From the NCBI GenBank assembly GCA_964615365.1, contig CAZTOU010000002.1, forward strand, positions 62,001 to 126,000: 64,000 nucleotides of DNA, read 5' to 3'. The notes beneath the pieces are model-generated. The model saw nothing but the letters and a program-made list of their open reading frames with translations, did no database searches and was not told the origin of the DNA. The position numbers and the translations under genes were made by a program. Below, in pieces: positions 52,210-60,639 of this stretch (position 1 is its first letter; each line of letters begins with the position of its first letter). This DNA is from CAVXZE01 sp964615365 (GTDB taxonomy: Bacteria > Myxococcota_A > UBA9160 > UBA6930).

Positions 52210-52796
52210 CGGGGCCGCCTCTCCCCACAGCGCGAGAGAAAGTTCGCGAGCAGACGCTTGCCGTCGGGCGTGAGGATCGATTCCGGGTGAAACTGCACGC
52301 CTTCGACCGGAAGCCCCTGGTGACGGAGACCCATGATCTCACCGTCCGGGCAACGGGCGCTGACCTCCAGAACCGGGGGACACGAGTCCGGATCCACCAC
52401 CAGGGAGTGGTAGCGGGTCGCGTCGAGGGGAGTGGGAAGTCCCTCGAAGATGCCGCTCTGGTCGTGGTGAATCGCCGAGGTCTTGCCGTGCATGAGGGTC
52501 CGGGCCTGCGCGATCCGCGCTCCGAAAGCCTCACCGATGGCCTGGTGGCCCAGGCAGACGCCGAGAACGGGCGTTCCCCGGCGCGCGAAGGCCTGCACGG
52601 CGGCGATCGATACGCCGGCCGCGTCCGGCCTCCCGGGGCCGGGCGAGATCACCAGCCCCGCTGCCCCCCGCTCCAGCATCGCCTCGACCGACGCGGCGTC
52701 GTTGCGAAGCACTTCGGTCTCGGCGCCCAGCTCGCCCAGGTACTGCACCAGGTTGTAGGTGAACGAGTCGTAGTTATCGATCATCAGGAGCCGCAT
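52206..52796 (-). CDS. trpG: anthranilate synthase glutaminase subunit
   Basis: 196 residues. Class I glutamine amidotransferase: IDNYDSFTYNLVQYLGELG, SPGPGRPDAAGV, the nucleophile Cys in GVCLGHQAIGEAFG, and the His/Glu of VQFHPESILT. It supplies ammonia to TrpE; it may also serve folate synthesis as PabA, which sequence cannot tell. The ATG at 52796 overlaps the trpE stop by one base (TGATG). Confidence 0.95.
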   Translation of the reverse strand: MRLLMIDNYDSFTYNLVQYLGELGAETEVLRNDAASVEAMLERGAAGLVISPGPGRPDAAGVSIAAVQAFARRGTPVLGVCLGHQAIGEAFGARIAQARTLMHGKTSAIHHDQSGIFEGLPTPLDATRYHSLVVDPDSCPPVLEVSARCPDGEIMGLRHQGLPVEGVQFHPESILTPDGKRLLANFLSRCGERRPR

Positions 52797-54286
52797 CAAT
52801 CGGCACCCTCGCGGGCCAGGTCGATGGCCTGGATCAGGGCCTGGGCCTTGTTCAGGGACTCCTGATACTCCGCCTCGGGATCCGAATCCGCCACCACGCC
52901 GCCGCCGGACTGGAGGTGGATCGCGTCGTCCTTCACCAGCATGGTTCGGATGGTGATCGCCATGTCCATGTTGCCGGAGTAGTCCACATAGCCGACGCAG
53001 CCGCCATAGGGACCGCGCCGCAGCGTCTCGAGCTCGTCGATGATCTCCATGGCCCGCACCTTCGGCGCACCGGACAGGGTGCCCGCCGGGAAGGTGGCGC
53101 GCAGCAGATCGAGCCAGTCGAGGTTCTCCCGCAGCCTCCCGCGCACATTCGAGACGATGTGCATCACGTGCGAGTAGCGCTCGATGGAGGCGTACTCGTT
53201 CACCTCCACGGATCCGATCTCGGCGACGCGCCCCACGTCGTTGCGACCCAGATCGACGAGCATCACGTGCTCCGCCAGCTCCTTCGGATCCGCGAGCAGC
53301 TCCTTCTCGAGGGCGACGTCCTCCTCCGGAGTCTTGCCCCGCGGTCGGGTCCCGGCGATGGGGCGCAGGTCGATCTGACCGCTCTCGACCCGCACCAGGA
53401 TCTCCGGTGAAGAGCCGATGATCACCGCGCCTTCGCAGCGGAGGAAGAAGAGATACGGGCTCGGATTGATCCGTCGGAGCTGGCGATAGAACTCGAACGG
53501 GTCGACCTGAAGTGCGATCTGGAAGCGCTGGGAGAGCACGACCTGGAAGATGTCGCCCGCGCGGATGTAATCCTTCGCCCGCTTCACCATCTCCCGGTAG
53601 GCTTCGCGGGTGATGCTCCGCCGGACCTCCATCGGCCGCTGCACCGGGACCGGCCCTGGCTCCGGCGGAAGGGGCTCGCGGAGCCGGCTCACCGTGGCCG
53701 CGATCGCCTCCTCCGCCCGCCGGTAGCAGTCCGCGACGTCGTCCTGCTCGCCCACGGCGATCTCGCGGATCACCATCGCCGAATGGCGGACGTTGTCGTA
53801 AACCACCACCGTCTCGGGAAACACGAAATAGAGATCCGGGGCTTCGAGCTCGTCGGGGTTGTCGTCCGGAATCCGTTCGATGAAGCGGATCCAGTCCCAG
53901 CTGATCATGCCCACCGCGCCGCCCGAGAACCGTGGCAGCTCGACTCCCTCGGGAGATACAGGCCGATACCGCGAGAGTCGCTCGCGCAATACCTGCAGGG
54001 GATCGCCATCGACGCGGAAGGAACGGGTCTCGCCGTTCTCGGTCCACTCCACCTGATCGCCCCGCGCGCGGAACATCGCGCGGGCCCCCACCCCCATGAA
54101 GCTGTAGCGGGCCCACTTCTCGCCTCCCTCGACCGACTCGAGGAGGAAGGAGGTCCGACCGTCGTCCAGGCGCCGGAACAGCGAGAGCGGCGTGTCCATG
54201 TCGGCGACGATCTCGCGCACCACGGGAATCAGATTGCCCCGGGAGGCGAGGCTCTCGAATTCTTCCTGCGAGGGGCGAAGGGTCAC
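52796..54286 (-). CDS. trpE: anthranilate synthase component I
   Basis: 496 residues from the GTG at 54286, which starts TLRPSQEEFESLASRGN as in other TrpE proteins. A longer reading from the GTG at 54334 would add 16 low-complexity residues, and its start would coincide with the predicted transcription start. The Trp-feedback motif LLES is present (SFLLESVEGG). The chorismate-binding core includes RSITREAYREMVKRAKDYI, IFQVVLSQRF, IAGTRPRGKT, LVDLGRNDVGRV and GTLSGAPKVRAMEIIDELE. First enzyme of the pathway. Confidence 0.95.
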   Translation of the reverse strand: MTLRPSQEEFESLASRGNLIPVVREIVADMDTPLSLFRRLDDGRTSFLLESVEGGEKWARYSFMGVGARAMFRARGDQVEWTENGETRSFRVDGDPLQVLRERLSRYRPVSPEGVELPRFSGGAVGMISWDWIRFIERIPDDNPDELEAPDLYFVFPETVVVYDNVRHSAMVIREIAVGEQDDVADCYRRAEEAIAATVSRLREPLPPEPGPVPVQRPMEVRRSITREAYREMVKRAKDYIRAGDIFQVVLSQRFQIALQVDPFEFYRQLRRINPSPYLFFLRCEGAVIIGSSPEILVRVESGQIDLRPIAGTRPRGKTPEEDVALEKELLADPKELAEHVMLVDLGRNDVGRVAEIGSVEVNEYASIERYSHVMHIVSNVRGRLRENLDWLDLLRATFPAGTLSGAPKVRAMEIIDELETLRRGPYGGCVGYVDYSGNMDMAITIRTMLVKDDAIHLQSGGGVVADSDPEAEYQESLNKAQALIQAIDLAREGAD

Positions 54287-54337
54287 TGTCTCGTCTGGCG
54301 CGGCCGGCGCCGATGAAGAACACCCAGCGGACACCGC

Positions 54338-54366
54338 TTAGTATCAAAGGGCCCCGAGAGCGTCAA
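54338..54366 (-). promoter_or_regulatory. sigma70 promoter of the trp operon (extended -10)
   Basis: On the minus strand TTGACG (54366-54361), 17 bases, then TACTAA (54343-54338) preceded by TGA, an extended -10. The start would fall near 54331. Only about 50 bases separate trpE from lptD, so no leader peptide or attenuator fits. Confidence 0.65.
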
Positions 54367-54385
54367 GCGAGGGCGGCATCTCCCC

Positions 54386-56968
54386 TCAGTTCTGTGACCC
54401 CGAGTAGGGGTCGCGGGTGGCGCGGCTCCTTCCGCGGGCGAAAGGCCGGACATCGTCGTCGCCGAGTCCGATCAGCACCCACCGGATGTTGAAGTCGAAG
54501 CCGCCGGAGCGGTCGTCACCGACCTCCACCCGGATCGCCCAGCAGCGACACTCGGAGATGTACTCCACCCCGGCCCGATTGGTCAGGACGATGTCGCCCT
54601 CGAAGGAGTAGCGAAGGGCGTGGCTGATCGCCCAGTTCCGCGTGAGGGGCAGCCGCCCCCTGACGGCGATCTGGTTGATCCTCTGGAAGCCCTGTTCGAA
54701 GTCCTCGTAGCGGTTGTCGCTCTCGTCGAAGCCCCGGAAGGACTCGAAGAAGCGCGGGATCTCACGCAGGTAGCGATAGCTGAACCCGAGGTCGTGTCCC
54801 TCCTCGGTCGAGTACCGTGCCTCCAGGAGACCCTCGCTCCACTGGGTATCATCGAGGTCGAATCCCAGATTGAACCGCACGGCGAGATTCTCGATGGGAT
54901 AGACCGACCCTTCGACGTAGAAGCTGCTCAGATCGGTGTTTCCGAAGTCGTGCTGGGTCGAGAAGGCGAGATCGGCGAAGAGCTTGGGCGGTCCACCCTC
55001 CTCCCCCGGAACGTAGAAGCGATTGCCGAGCCCCGCCGTCACGGCGTTCACGCTCTCGATGCGATCCGAGGGATTTCGCGTGACGTTCCACAGCTCGAAC
55101 TGACGGATCCGCTGCTGGGCCACCCCGGGTCGCGGGACGAAGAGGGGATTGTCCCCCTGAGAGGTGCTGGTGACCCCCGTGTAGACCAGGCGCGGCTCCA
55201 TCAGGTGGACCGCCCTTCCCAGGTCGAAGGGGAGATCCACCCCTCGGCGCAGCCGCATGCGAGTGTCCAGCATCGCGGTGAAGAGGCCTCGAAAGTCCGT
55301 GCTCCTGGTGCCGCTTTGATAGAAGGTGCCGTCGAAGCCGACCTCGGGGTATACCTCGACCACGTCGGCGATCCGGAAGGGCATCCCGATCCGCGGGTTC
55401 AGCACCAGCCGCTGACCCTGATCGGCGAGGGGCTCTCCCACCTGGAACCTTCGATCGTTCTCGGGACCCAACGGGGCGTTGTCCAAGTGCCCGTCCGGGC
55501 TGAGCAGGGGCCTCGTGGAGCCGGGGGGGAGGTTGGCGAGGTATTCCGCCGCCGTCAGCACGCTCCCATCCTGCCTGATCACGTCGCCGTCGAGGGTCAC
55601 GATGTTGCCGTCCGTGTTGCGCTCCTCGCCATCGGGGATCGCATCGATGCCGGTGTCGAGGAACAGGCCGCCGCCCCCGAGATTCGCCCTCGGAAAGACG
55701 TCGTCGGCGTCCTCCCGCGCGAAGAAGTGCGTGAAGTCCGCGTCGAAGGAGGCGTAGAGCCCCCGGGCGAAGCCCGGGAGCGGCTGCGGCAGACCGGTGA
55801 GCTGCAGCTCGGGGAGTCGCTGGAGCAGGTAGTCGTCGCGATCCAGATCGTCCGGGTTCTGCAGATCGTCCGCCCAGCGTACTCCCCCCAGGAACCCGTA
55901 CCGATCCAGCGGACCGAAGCGCGTCTCCACGAACGTCTTCGACTCGAGATAGCGGTTGTCCTCGTAGCTCCCGAACTCGTTGAAATCGCGTGCGAAGAGG
56001 TTGTCGGAGAAGAGCGTCGCGTCCACCTTGGCGCGCCAGCCCCCGGGGAGATGGTGATCGTGGATCCACTCCAGGGCCCAGCGCCGGGAATCGAAGGGGG
56101 TATCGACGCTGTCCTCGTCGATGTCGTCGTCGTCGATGATAGTGGCGAACAGGCTGCCGTAGGACCGCTCGCCGAAGACGTACTCGACGTCGAGCTCGGG
56201 CTTGAAGCCCCTCTCGAAGAGATAGTTGGGGGTGATGGTGACGTTCAGGTTCGGCCGGGCGGCCCAGAAGAACGGGAAGCCGATCCTGGCCCCGCTGTCC
56301 CCCGAGACGCTGAAGGTCGGAAGTAGAAAGCCGGTCTCGCGTTCGGTCTTGACCGGGTAGCGCATCCAGGGGAACCAGATCACCGGAACCCCCAGAATGT
56401 CGAAGCTCGTGTTCCGAGCGGTGGCGTATCCCCCCACCTCGACATCCGCCTTCTTGGCACGGATCTGCCAGGGAGACTCGTCTTCCTCCTGCGGACAGTG
56501 GCAGGTGGTAAAGGTGCCCTCGTCGAAGACGTAGGTCTCTTCCCCGGTCCGCCGGACCGTCTCACCGGTCATCTCGAAGCCGCTGCCGCGAGCGTCGAGA
56601 AAGCCCTCCAGCACCACGCCCTTCATCGTATCGATCTCGAAGCTCAGCACTTCGGCGTAGAGGATGTCGTTCGCTTCGGAGAAGACGACGCTCCCGGTGG
56701 CGATGCCCTGCCGCGTCACGTTGCTGAAGGCCACCCAGTCCGCGGTCAGGGTGCGGCCCGGCTGGCTGATGAGGACGTTGCCGCGTGCGACGTAGACGTT
56801 CCGCTGACTCTCGTACTCGATCGAATCAGCGGTGATGTCGAACGGCGCGTCGGAATCCGATCCGCCGCCGTCGAGGATCCCGGCCCCCGCGCCGAGCGGG
56901 AGCCCGATGGCCAGCAGAAGGAGCGCGGCGCAAAGCCGTTTCCAGCTGGAGAGACAAGACTGACGCAC
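54386..56968 (-). CDS. lptD: LPS-assembly protein LptD
   Basis: 860 residues. A signal peptide (LCAALLLLAIGLPLGAGAG) is followed by the N-terminal OstA-type domain (about 40-170; ITADSIEYESQRNVYVARGNV, LTADWVAFSNVTRQ) and the C-terminal LptD barrel domain with many amphipathic beta-hairpins, from about 210 on, including RWALEWIHDHHLPGGW and LFADLAFSTQHDFGNTDLSS. It carries Cys pairs (TCHCP near 150 and SECRCW near 820) that suit inter-domain disulfides as in E. coli. LptD with LptE inserts LPS into the outer membrane. The end is only 51 bases from trpE; the trp operon has its own promoter. Confidence 0.94.
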   Translation of the reverse strand: MRQSCLSSWKRLCAALLLLAIGLPLGAGAGILDGGGSDSDAPFDITADSIEYESQRNVYVARGNVLISQPGRTLTADWVAFSNVTRQGIATGSVVFSEANDILYAEVLSFEIDTMKGVVLEGFLDARGSGFEMTGETVRRTGEETYVFDEGTFTTCHCPQEEDESPWQIRAKKADVEVGGYATARNTSFDILGVPVIWFPWMRYPVKTERETGFLLPTFSVSGDSGARIGFPFFWAARPNLNVTITPNYLFERGFKPELDVEYVFGERSYGSLFATIIDDDDIDEDSVDTPFDSRRWALEWIHDHHLPGGWRAKVDATLFSDNLFARDFNEFGSYEDNRYLESKTFVETRFGPLDRYGFLGGVRWADDLQNPDDLDRDDYLLQRLPELQLTGLPQPLPGFARGLYASFDADFTHFFAREDADDVFPRANLGGGGLFLDTGIDAIPDGEERNTDGNIVTLDGDVIRQDGSVLTAAEYLANLPPGSTRPLLSPDGHLDNAPLGPENDRRFQVGEPLADQGQRLVLNPRIGMPFRIADVVEVYPEVGFDGTFYQSGTRSTDFRGLFTAMLDTRMRLRRGVDLPFDLGRAVHLMEPRLVYTGVTSTSQGDNPLFVPRPGVAQQRIRQFELWNVTRNPSDRIESVNAVTAGLGNRFYVPGEEGGPPKLFADLAFSTQHDFGNTDLSSFYVEGSVYPIENLAVRFNLGFDLDDTQWSEGLLEARYSTEEGHDLGFSYRYLREIPRFFESFRGFDESDNRYEDFEQGFQRINQIAVRGRLPLTRNWAISHALRYSFEGDIVLTNRAGVEYISECRCWAIRVEVGDDRSGGFDFNIRWVLIGLGDDDVRPFARGRSRATRDPYSGSQN

Positions 56969-57049
56969 GACCCCCCTTCCGCAGGCATGGCCACCCCGGT
57001 TCGGACGACGCTAACAAAGCGATCGGAGGTGGGGCAAGCCGGCCGGGGG

Positions 57050-57703
57050 TCAGTCGGCCTCGTCCAGGCAGGCGGAGAGGGACTCCAGGTCGGGGATGAC
57101 GAGAACGTCGTCGATGAGCCGAACCAGCTTCCGATCCAGGAGCTGACCGAGCGCGCGGTGGGCTTCGAGGGGGGCGAGGCCGGCCTCCGCGGCGAGCTTT
57201 CGGAGGGTGGTGTCGAGCCTCCCGCCGGCCCCGTCGCGATCGGCGCGCCGCACCAGGACGCGGACGATCGGGCGGAGCAGGTCATCGACGCCCAGGGCTG
57301 CGAGCCGCTGCTCCAGGTCGATCACGCGAGCGGCCAGGCGCTGGATCACGCGGATCGCGATCTCCGGCTGCGCCACGCACATCTCCTCGAAGGTCGCCGC
57401 GTCGAGCTCGATCAGCCTCGAGTCGCTGACGGCCACCGCGCGGACCGAGCGGGGCTGGCCCAGCAGGACGCCCATCTCGCCGAAGAACTCTCCCGGCGAG
57501 AGACGGGCGACCAGACGAGCACCATCGGGTCCGGAACGCATCAGCTCGACCATCCCGGCCTGGATGACGTACAGAACCGAGCCCGGGTCACCCTCGTCGA
57601 ATACCGTCTGACCGGCCTCGAAGCTTCGCTCGAAGGCACGCCGGACGCGAAAACGGGTGTCTTCGCGGCGTGCGCCTCCGGACGTCTGTGAGCACTGCTC
57701 CAC
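57050..57703 (-). CDS. Crp/Fnr-like cyclic-nucleotide-binding regulator
   Basis: 217 residues, GTG start at 57703. An N-terminal cyclic-nucleotide-binding domain (about 25-140) has the phosphate-binding-like cassette GEFFGEMGVLLGQPRSVRAVAV, with both the Glu and the Arg that contact cyclic nucleotides in CRP-like proteins. The C-terminal half (about 145-217) is a small winged-helix domain (LRKLAAEAGLAPLEAHRALGQLLDRKLVRLIDD). It may respond to cAMP or another ligand. The start is uncertain; the downstream lptD and upstream tlpA genes are separate. DNA targets cannot be guessed. Confidence 0.85.
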   Translation of the reverse strand: MEQCSQTSGGARREDTRFRVRRAFERSFEAGQTVFDEGDPGSVLYVIQAGMVELMRSGPDGARLVARLSPGEFFGEMGVLLGQPRSVRAVAVSDSRLIELDAATFEEMCVAQPEIAIRVIQRLAARVIDLEQRLAALGVDDLLRPIVRVLVRRADRDGAGGRLDTTLRKLAAEAGLAPLEAHRALGQLLDRKLVRLIDDVLVIPDLESLSACLDEAD

Positions 57704-57742
57704 GGAAGCGGTTTCGACCGTCGCCGCTTGCGACTTTAGAGC

Positions 57743-58267
57743 TCATCTCAGAAGCTCGGACCGGTCCAGTGCCGCGGCCAGGACCTCCTCGAGCTCCGCC
57801 TCGGTGATGACCCCGACGTGCTTCGCAGCGATGGTGCCGTCGGGCGCGATCAGGTAGAGGGTCGGAAAGCCGAAGGCGCCGTACCTCTCCGCCAGGAACT
57901 CGTCGCCGACCAGCACCGGGTACCGGATGTCGTGCTCGACGGCGAAGGCAGCCACCACCTCGATTCCCTGGGCGTCGACGGCGATCCCGAGCACCCCCAC
58001 CTCTCCGTAGTGAGTGGCTTGAAAGGCGTTCAGCACCGGGATCTGCCTCACGCAAGGCGCGCACCAGGTCGCCCAGAAATCGACGATCAACGGCTGTCCG
58101 CGGTGATCCGCGAGTGAGACCAGGTTTCCGAACAGGTCGGGAAGGGCGAACTCGGGCGCGGGTGAGCCGATCACGCCCCAGCGGGCCCCGGGCTCGCCCT
58201 CGATCCGACAGGCCAGGCTGAGCAGAGAGAGCGCCAGGACCAGCACGCCGTCGCGGGGCCACCTCAC
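57743..58267 (-). CDS. tlpA: TlpA/ResA-like thioredoxin lipoprotein
   Basis: 174 residues from the GTG at 58267 (GTGA overlap with the ccdA stop). A short signal peptide with lipobox LSLLSLAC anchors a thioredoxin-fold domain with LPDLFGNLVSLADHRGQPLIVDFWATWCAPCVRQIP (active-site WCAPC), VLVGDEFLAERYGAFGFPTLY (cis-Pro loop) and IAPDGTI. Such proteins reduce disulfides in the periplasm, e.g. for cytochrome c maturation, with electrons from CcdA, encoded directly upstream. The pair is translationally coupled. Confidence 0.9.
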   Translation of the reverse strand: MRWPRDGVLVLALSLLSLACRIEGEPGARWGVIGSPAPEFALPDLFGNLVSLADHRGQPLIVDFWATWCAPCVRQIPVLNAFQATHYGEVGVLGIAVDAQGIEVVAAFAVEHDIRYPVLVGDEFLAERYGAFGFPTLYLIAPDGTIAAKHVGVITEAELEEVLAAALDRSELLR

Positions 58268-59043
58268 AGCAGCCACTGCTCGACGGCCTCCACGACCCGA
58301 TTCAGGAACGAGAAGTAACGGTTGAGGGCGGTGAGGCGATTGGTTGCCACGAGGACGCCCAAGGCGATCAGCAGCAAGCCGGAGAGGATCTCGATGCGGT
58401 GCAGGTGGCGCTTCATCCGCTGGGTGGATTCGAGCAGAAACTCGATGCTCCAGCCGGCCGCGAAGAAGGGCAGCGCGAGACCCAGCGAATAGACGGCCAG
58501 GAGCGACATGCCCTGGTAGACGGTCTCCCGCCCGCCGGCAATGGTGAGGATTCCGCCCAGGATGGGGCCGACACAGGGCGACCACCCGAACGCGAAGGCG
58601 GCACCCACCAGGTACGTGCCCACGGCTCCCCTGGGCTTGAACCGGGAATGGAAGCGGGTGTCCCGGTACAGGGCCTGGATCGGGAGCAGCCCGGTCAGAT
58701 GGAGGCCCATCAAGACGATCACCACGCCGGCCACCTGGACGGCGCCGACCTCGACGCCCAGCAGCTCCACCCGCCAGGTCTGAAGGGCACGACCGATGGC
58801 GGTGGCGGAGGCACCCAGAAGGATGAAGACGGTCGAGAAACCCGCCACGAATCCGGTGCAGCCCAGCAGCACCGTGCGCCGCGTGCCCGCCTCGCCCTTC
58901 CCTTCCCTCATCTCCTCTACGGTGATCCCGGAGATCAGGGAGAGGTAGGCGGGCATCAGCGGCATCACGCAGGGGGAGAGAAACGAGATCACTCCCGCTA
59001 CGAATGCGGCCCCAAAAGAAGCGATCGAGAGTTCGTCAGCCAC
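58264..59043 (-). CDS. ccdA: CcdA/DsbD-like thiol:disulfide transmembrane protein
   Basis: 259 residues with six hydrophobic segments. The two redox Cys lie in FLSPCVMPLMPAYLSLISG (TM1) and FGWSPCVGPIL (TM4), as in CcdA. It carries electrons from cytoplasmic thioredoxin to periplasmic thiol proteins, here the TlpA-like lipoprotein. Followed by tlpA with a four-base overlap. ATG at 59043. Confidence 0.93.
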   Translation of the reverse strand: MADELSIASFGAAFVAGVISFLSPCVMPLMPAYLSLISGITVEEMREGKGEAGTRRTVLLGCTGFVAGFSTVFILLGASATAIGRALQTWRVELLGVEVGAVQVAGVVIVLMGLHLTGLLPIQALYRDTRFHSRFKPRGAVGTYLVGAAFAFGWSPCVGPILGGILTIAGGRETVYQGMSLLAVYSLGLALPFFAAGWSIEFLLESTQRMKRHLHRIEILSGLLLIALGVLVATNRLTALNRYFSFLNRVVEAVEQWLL

Positions 59044-59139
59044 GATCCACTTCCCCGTACGACGGGCGAATCACGGGGGTTCCCGCACGGCCACGGCCAG
59101 GTGTTTCCCCGCGGGGAGGTGCGGCGCGGAAAGGGATCT

Positions 59140-59559
59140 TCAGAAGCCCTCGTCGACTCCCTCGTCCTCGTCGAATTCCTCGTCCTCGAAGTCTTCCAGC
59201 GGCTCGGACTCCATGACCTCGAGGTGCTCCGGTGAGCGCCCGATGAACGTGAACGGTCTGCGACCCAGCAGCTGGTCTGGCGCCAGCGTGTAGTCCCCCC
59301 GCATGGAAGCATCCCAGATCGGTCGCGCCACGTCGGAGTTTCCGGCGGAGAAGACCCACGCCAGGCCCGACACGATTCCGCCGCCCGTGGCGTAGAGAGC
59401 CTTGGCCGGCCCGTAGACCAGATTGACCAGCACGCAGCTGATCCCGATCCCGTACTCCGCCGCGGCGGACCTCGCGTTCGCCGAAGCGGGCGTGAGCGCG
59501 AAGGTAGCGGTCACGGCCAGCGCGATCAGCGCCGACCGGATCGAAGTGTGAATGTGCAC
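59140..59559 (-). CDS. small exported protein with acidic tail
   Basis: 139 residues, GTG start at 59559 with a GAGAGG site four bases upstream. A signal peptide (SALIALAVTATFALTPASANA) is followed by a weakly hydrophobic middle part (YGIGISCVLVNLVYGPAKALY, GGGIVSGLAWVFS) and a highly acidic C-terminus (about 15 Asp/Glu in the last 25 residues). A family of small exported proteins with a similar Gly-rich segment seems to exist in such bacteria, but the function is unknown. Flanked by ccdA and dtd on the same strand, with about 90-base gaps. Confidence 0.65.
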   Translation of the reverse strand: MHIHTSIRSALIALAVTATFALTPASANARSAAAEYGIGISCVLVNLVYGPAKALYATGGGIVSGLAWVFSAGNSDVARPIWDASMRGDYTLAPDQLLGRRPFTFIGRSPEHLEVMESEPLEDFEDEEFDEDEGVDEGF

Positions 59560-59646
59560 GTTACCTCTCCTCTCGACGGCGACTTCCGTCGTCCCCCAAT
59601 CGGGGAGTTTCCGGCTTCGCTGTCTCGGGGTCAAGAGGAGTGGGGG

Positions 59647-60096
59647 TTAGAAGACCCTTTCGGTGTCGAGGAGAATCGTCACCGGGCCCGCGTTCAGGAG
59701 CTCCACGTCCATCATCGCCCGGAAGCGACCCGTGATCACGCTCACGCCGGCCGCAGAGGCAGTGTCGATCACGGCGCGGATCAGGGGCTCGGCCCGTTCG
59801 GGCGGAGCTGCCCCGGTGAAGGACGGTCGTCTCCCGCGCCGCGCGTCTCCGAACAGGGTGAACTGGGACACCACGCCGAGCTGACCGCCCGTCTCGAGCA
59901 GTGATCGATTCATTCGCCCCTCTTCGTCGTGGAACACGCGAAGATGAACCAGCTTGCGGGCGAGTTCCTCGGCCTGTGCCGGACCGTCTTCTCGTCCGAC
60001 GCCCACCAGCGCCAGGAGCCCCTCCCCCATCTCGCCGACGGATTCGCCCTTCACCCGGATTCGGGCGGAGCGAACCCGCTGCACCACGGCCCGCAC
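59647..60096 (-). CDS. dtd: D-aminoacyl-tRNA deacylase
   Basis: 149 residues. DTD signature: the start MRAVVQRVRSARIRVKGESV, GVVSQFTLFGDARRGRRPSF (SQFT active-site segment) and the C-terminal NAGPVTILLDT. The enzyme hydrolyses D-amino acids wrongly attached to tRNA and also Gly-tRNA-Ala. Three bases separate it from dcd upstream. Confidence 0.96.
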   Translation of the reverse strand: MRAVVQRVRSARIRVKGESVGEMGEGLLALVGVGREDGPAQAEELARKLVHLRVFHDEEGRMNRSLLETGGQLGVVSQFTLFGDARRGRRPSFTGAAPPERAEPLIRAVIDTASAAGVSVITGRFRAMMDVELLNAGPVTILLDTERVF

Positions 60097-60099
60097 CGC

Positions 60100-60624
60100 T
60101 CAGAGCTCGCTCTGCTCGGCGAAGGATCCTCGATAGACCGCCTCACCCTCGGTCCGGAACAGCACGATCTGGCAGAGACGGGTACCGGGGTGGATCTCCA
60201 AGGAGCGCCCGGCGACGTTGCTGATCTCGAGGACCTGGTGATTCGAGACACCCGGCTGCACGAAGGCCGAGGTGACGTGGATCATGAGGCCGAGCCGGGC
60301 GAAGCGACTCCGCCCCTCCAGGAATCCACAGAGATCCGGCGGCAGGGTGAGGCGCTCGCGGGTGATGCCGTGGATGGTGGTTCCCGGCTCCAGGACGAAG
60401 GGTTCATCCAGGCTCTGATGCCGGGTGAAGCTCCGGTAGTCGACCTCGGCCCGAATCGGAATCGCCTCGGCGCCGGGCACGATGACCCGGATCTCGTCGC
60501 CGAGCGTCAGATCGATCGAGGCGGGGCCCACCTGATCCGCGGCAAACGGATCGATGACCAACCTCCCCGCCTCCATCTCGGCGAGGATCGCATCCCGCGT
60601 CAGCACAGCCATCGGGCGCGGCAT
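60100..60624 (-). CDS. dcd: dCTP deaminase
   Basis: 174 residues from the ATG at 60624, or 170 from the ATG at 60612. The trimeric dUTPase-fold motifs are visible: GPASIDLTLGDEIRVI, LEGRSRFARLGLMIHVTSAF, the catalytic Glu in HQVLEISNV and ETQ-like turn GTRLCQIVLFRTEG. It makes dUTP (or dUMP in bifunctional members) from dCTP for thymidylate. Divergent from the phosphodiesterase gene, only 15 bases apart. Confidence 0.92.
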   Translation of the reverse strand: MPRPMAVLTRDAILAEMEAGRLVIDPFAADQVGPASIDLTLGDEIRVIVPGAEAIPIRAEVDYRSFTRHQSLDEPFVLEPGTTIHGITRERLTLPPDLCGFLEGRSRFARLGLMIHVTSAFVQPGVSNHQVLEISNVAGRSLEIHPGTRLCQIVLFRTEGEAVYRGSFAEQSEL

Positions 60625-60639
60625 GATACCGTATGCAGC

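Noticed and set aside
54335..54385. Trp attenuator before trpE
   Set aside because: Only 51 bases separate lptD and the furthest trpE start; no leader peptide or competing hairpins can be drawn.
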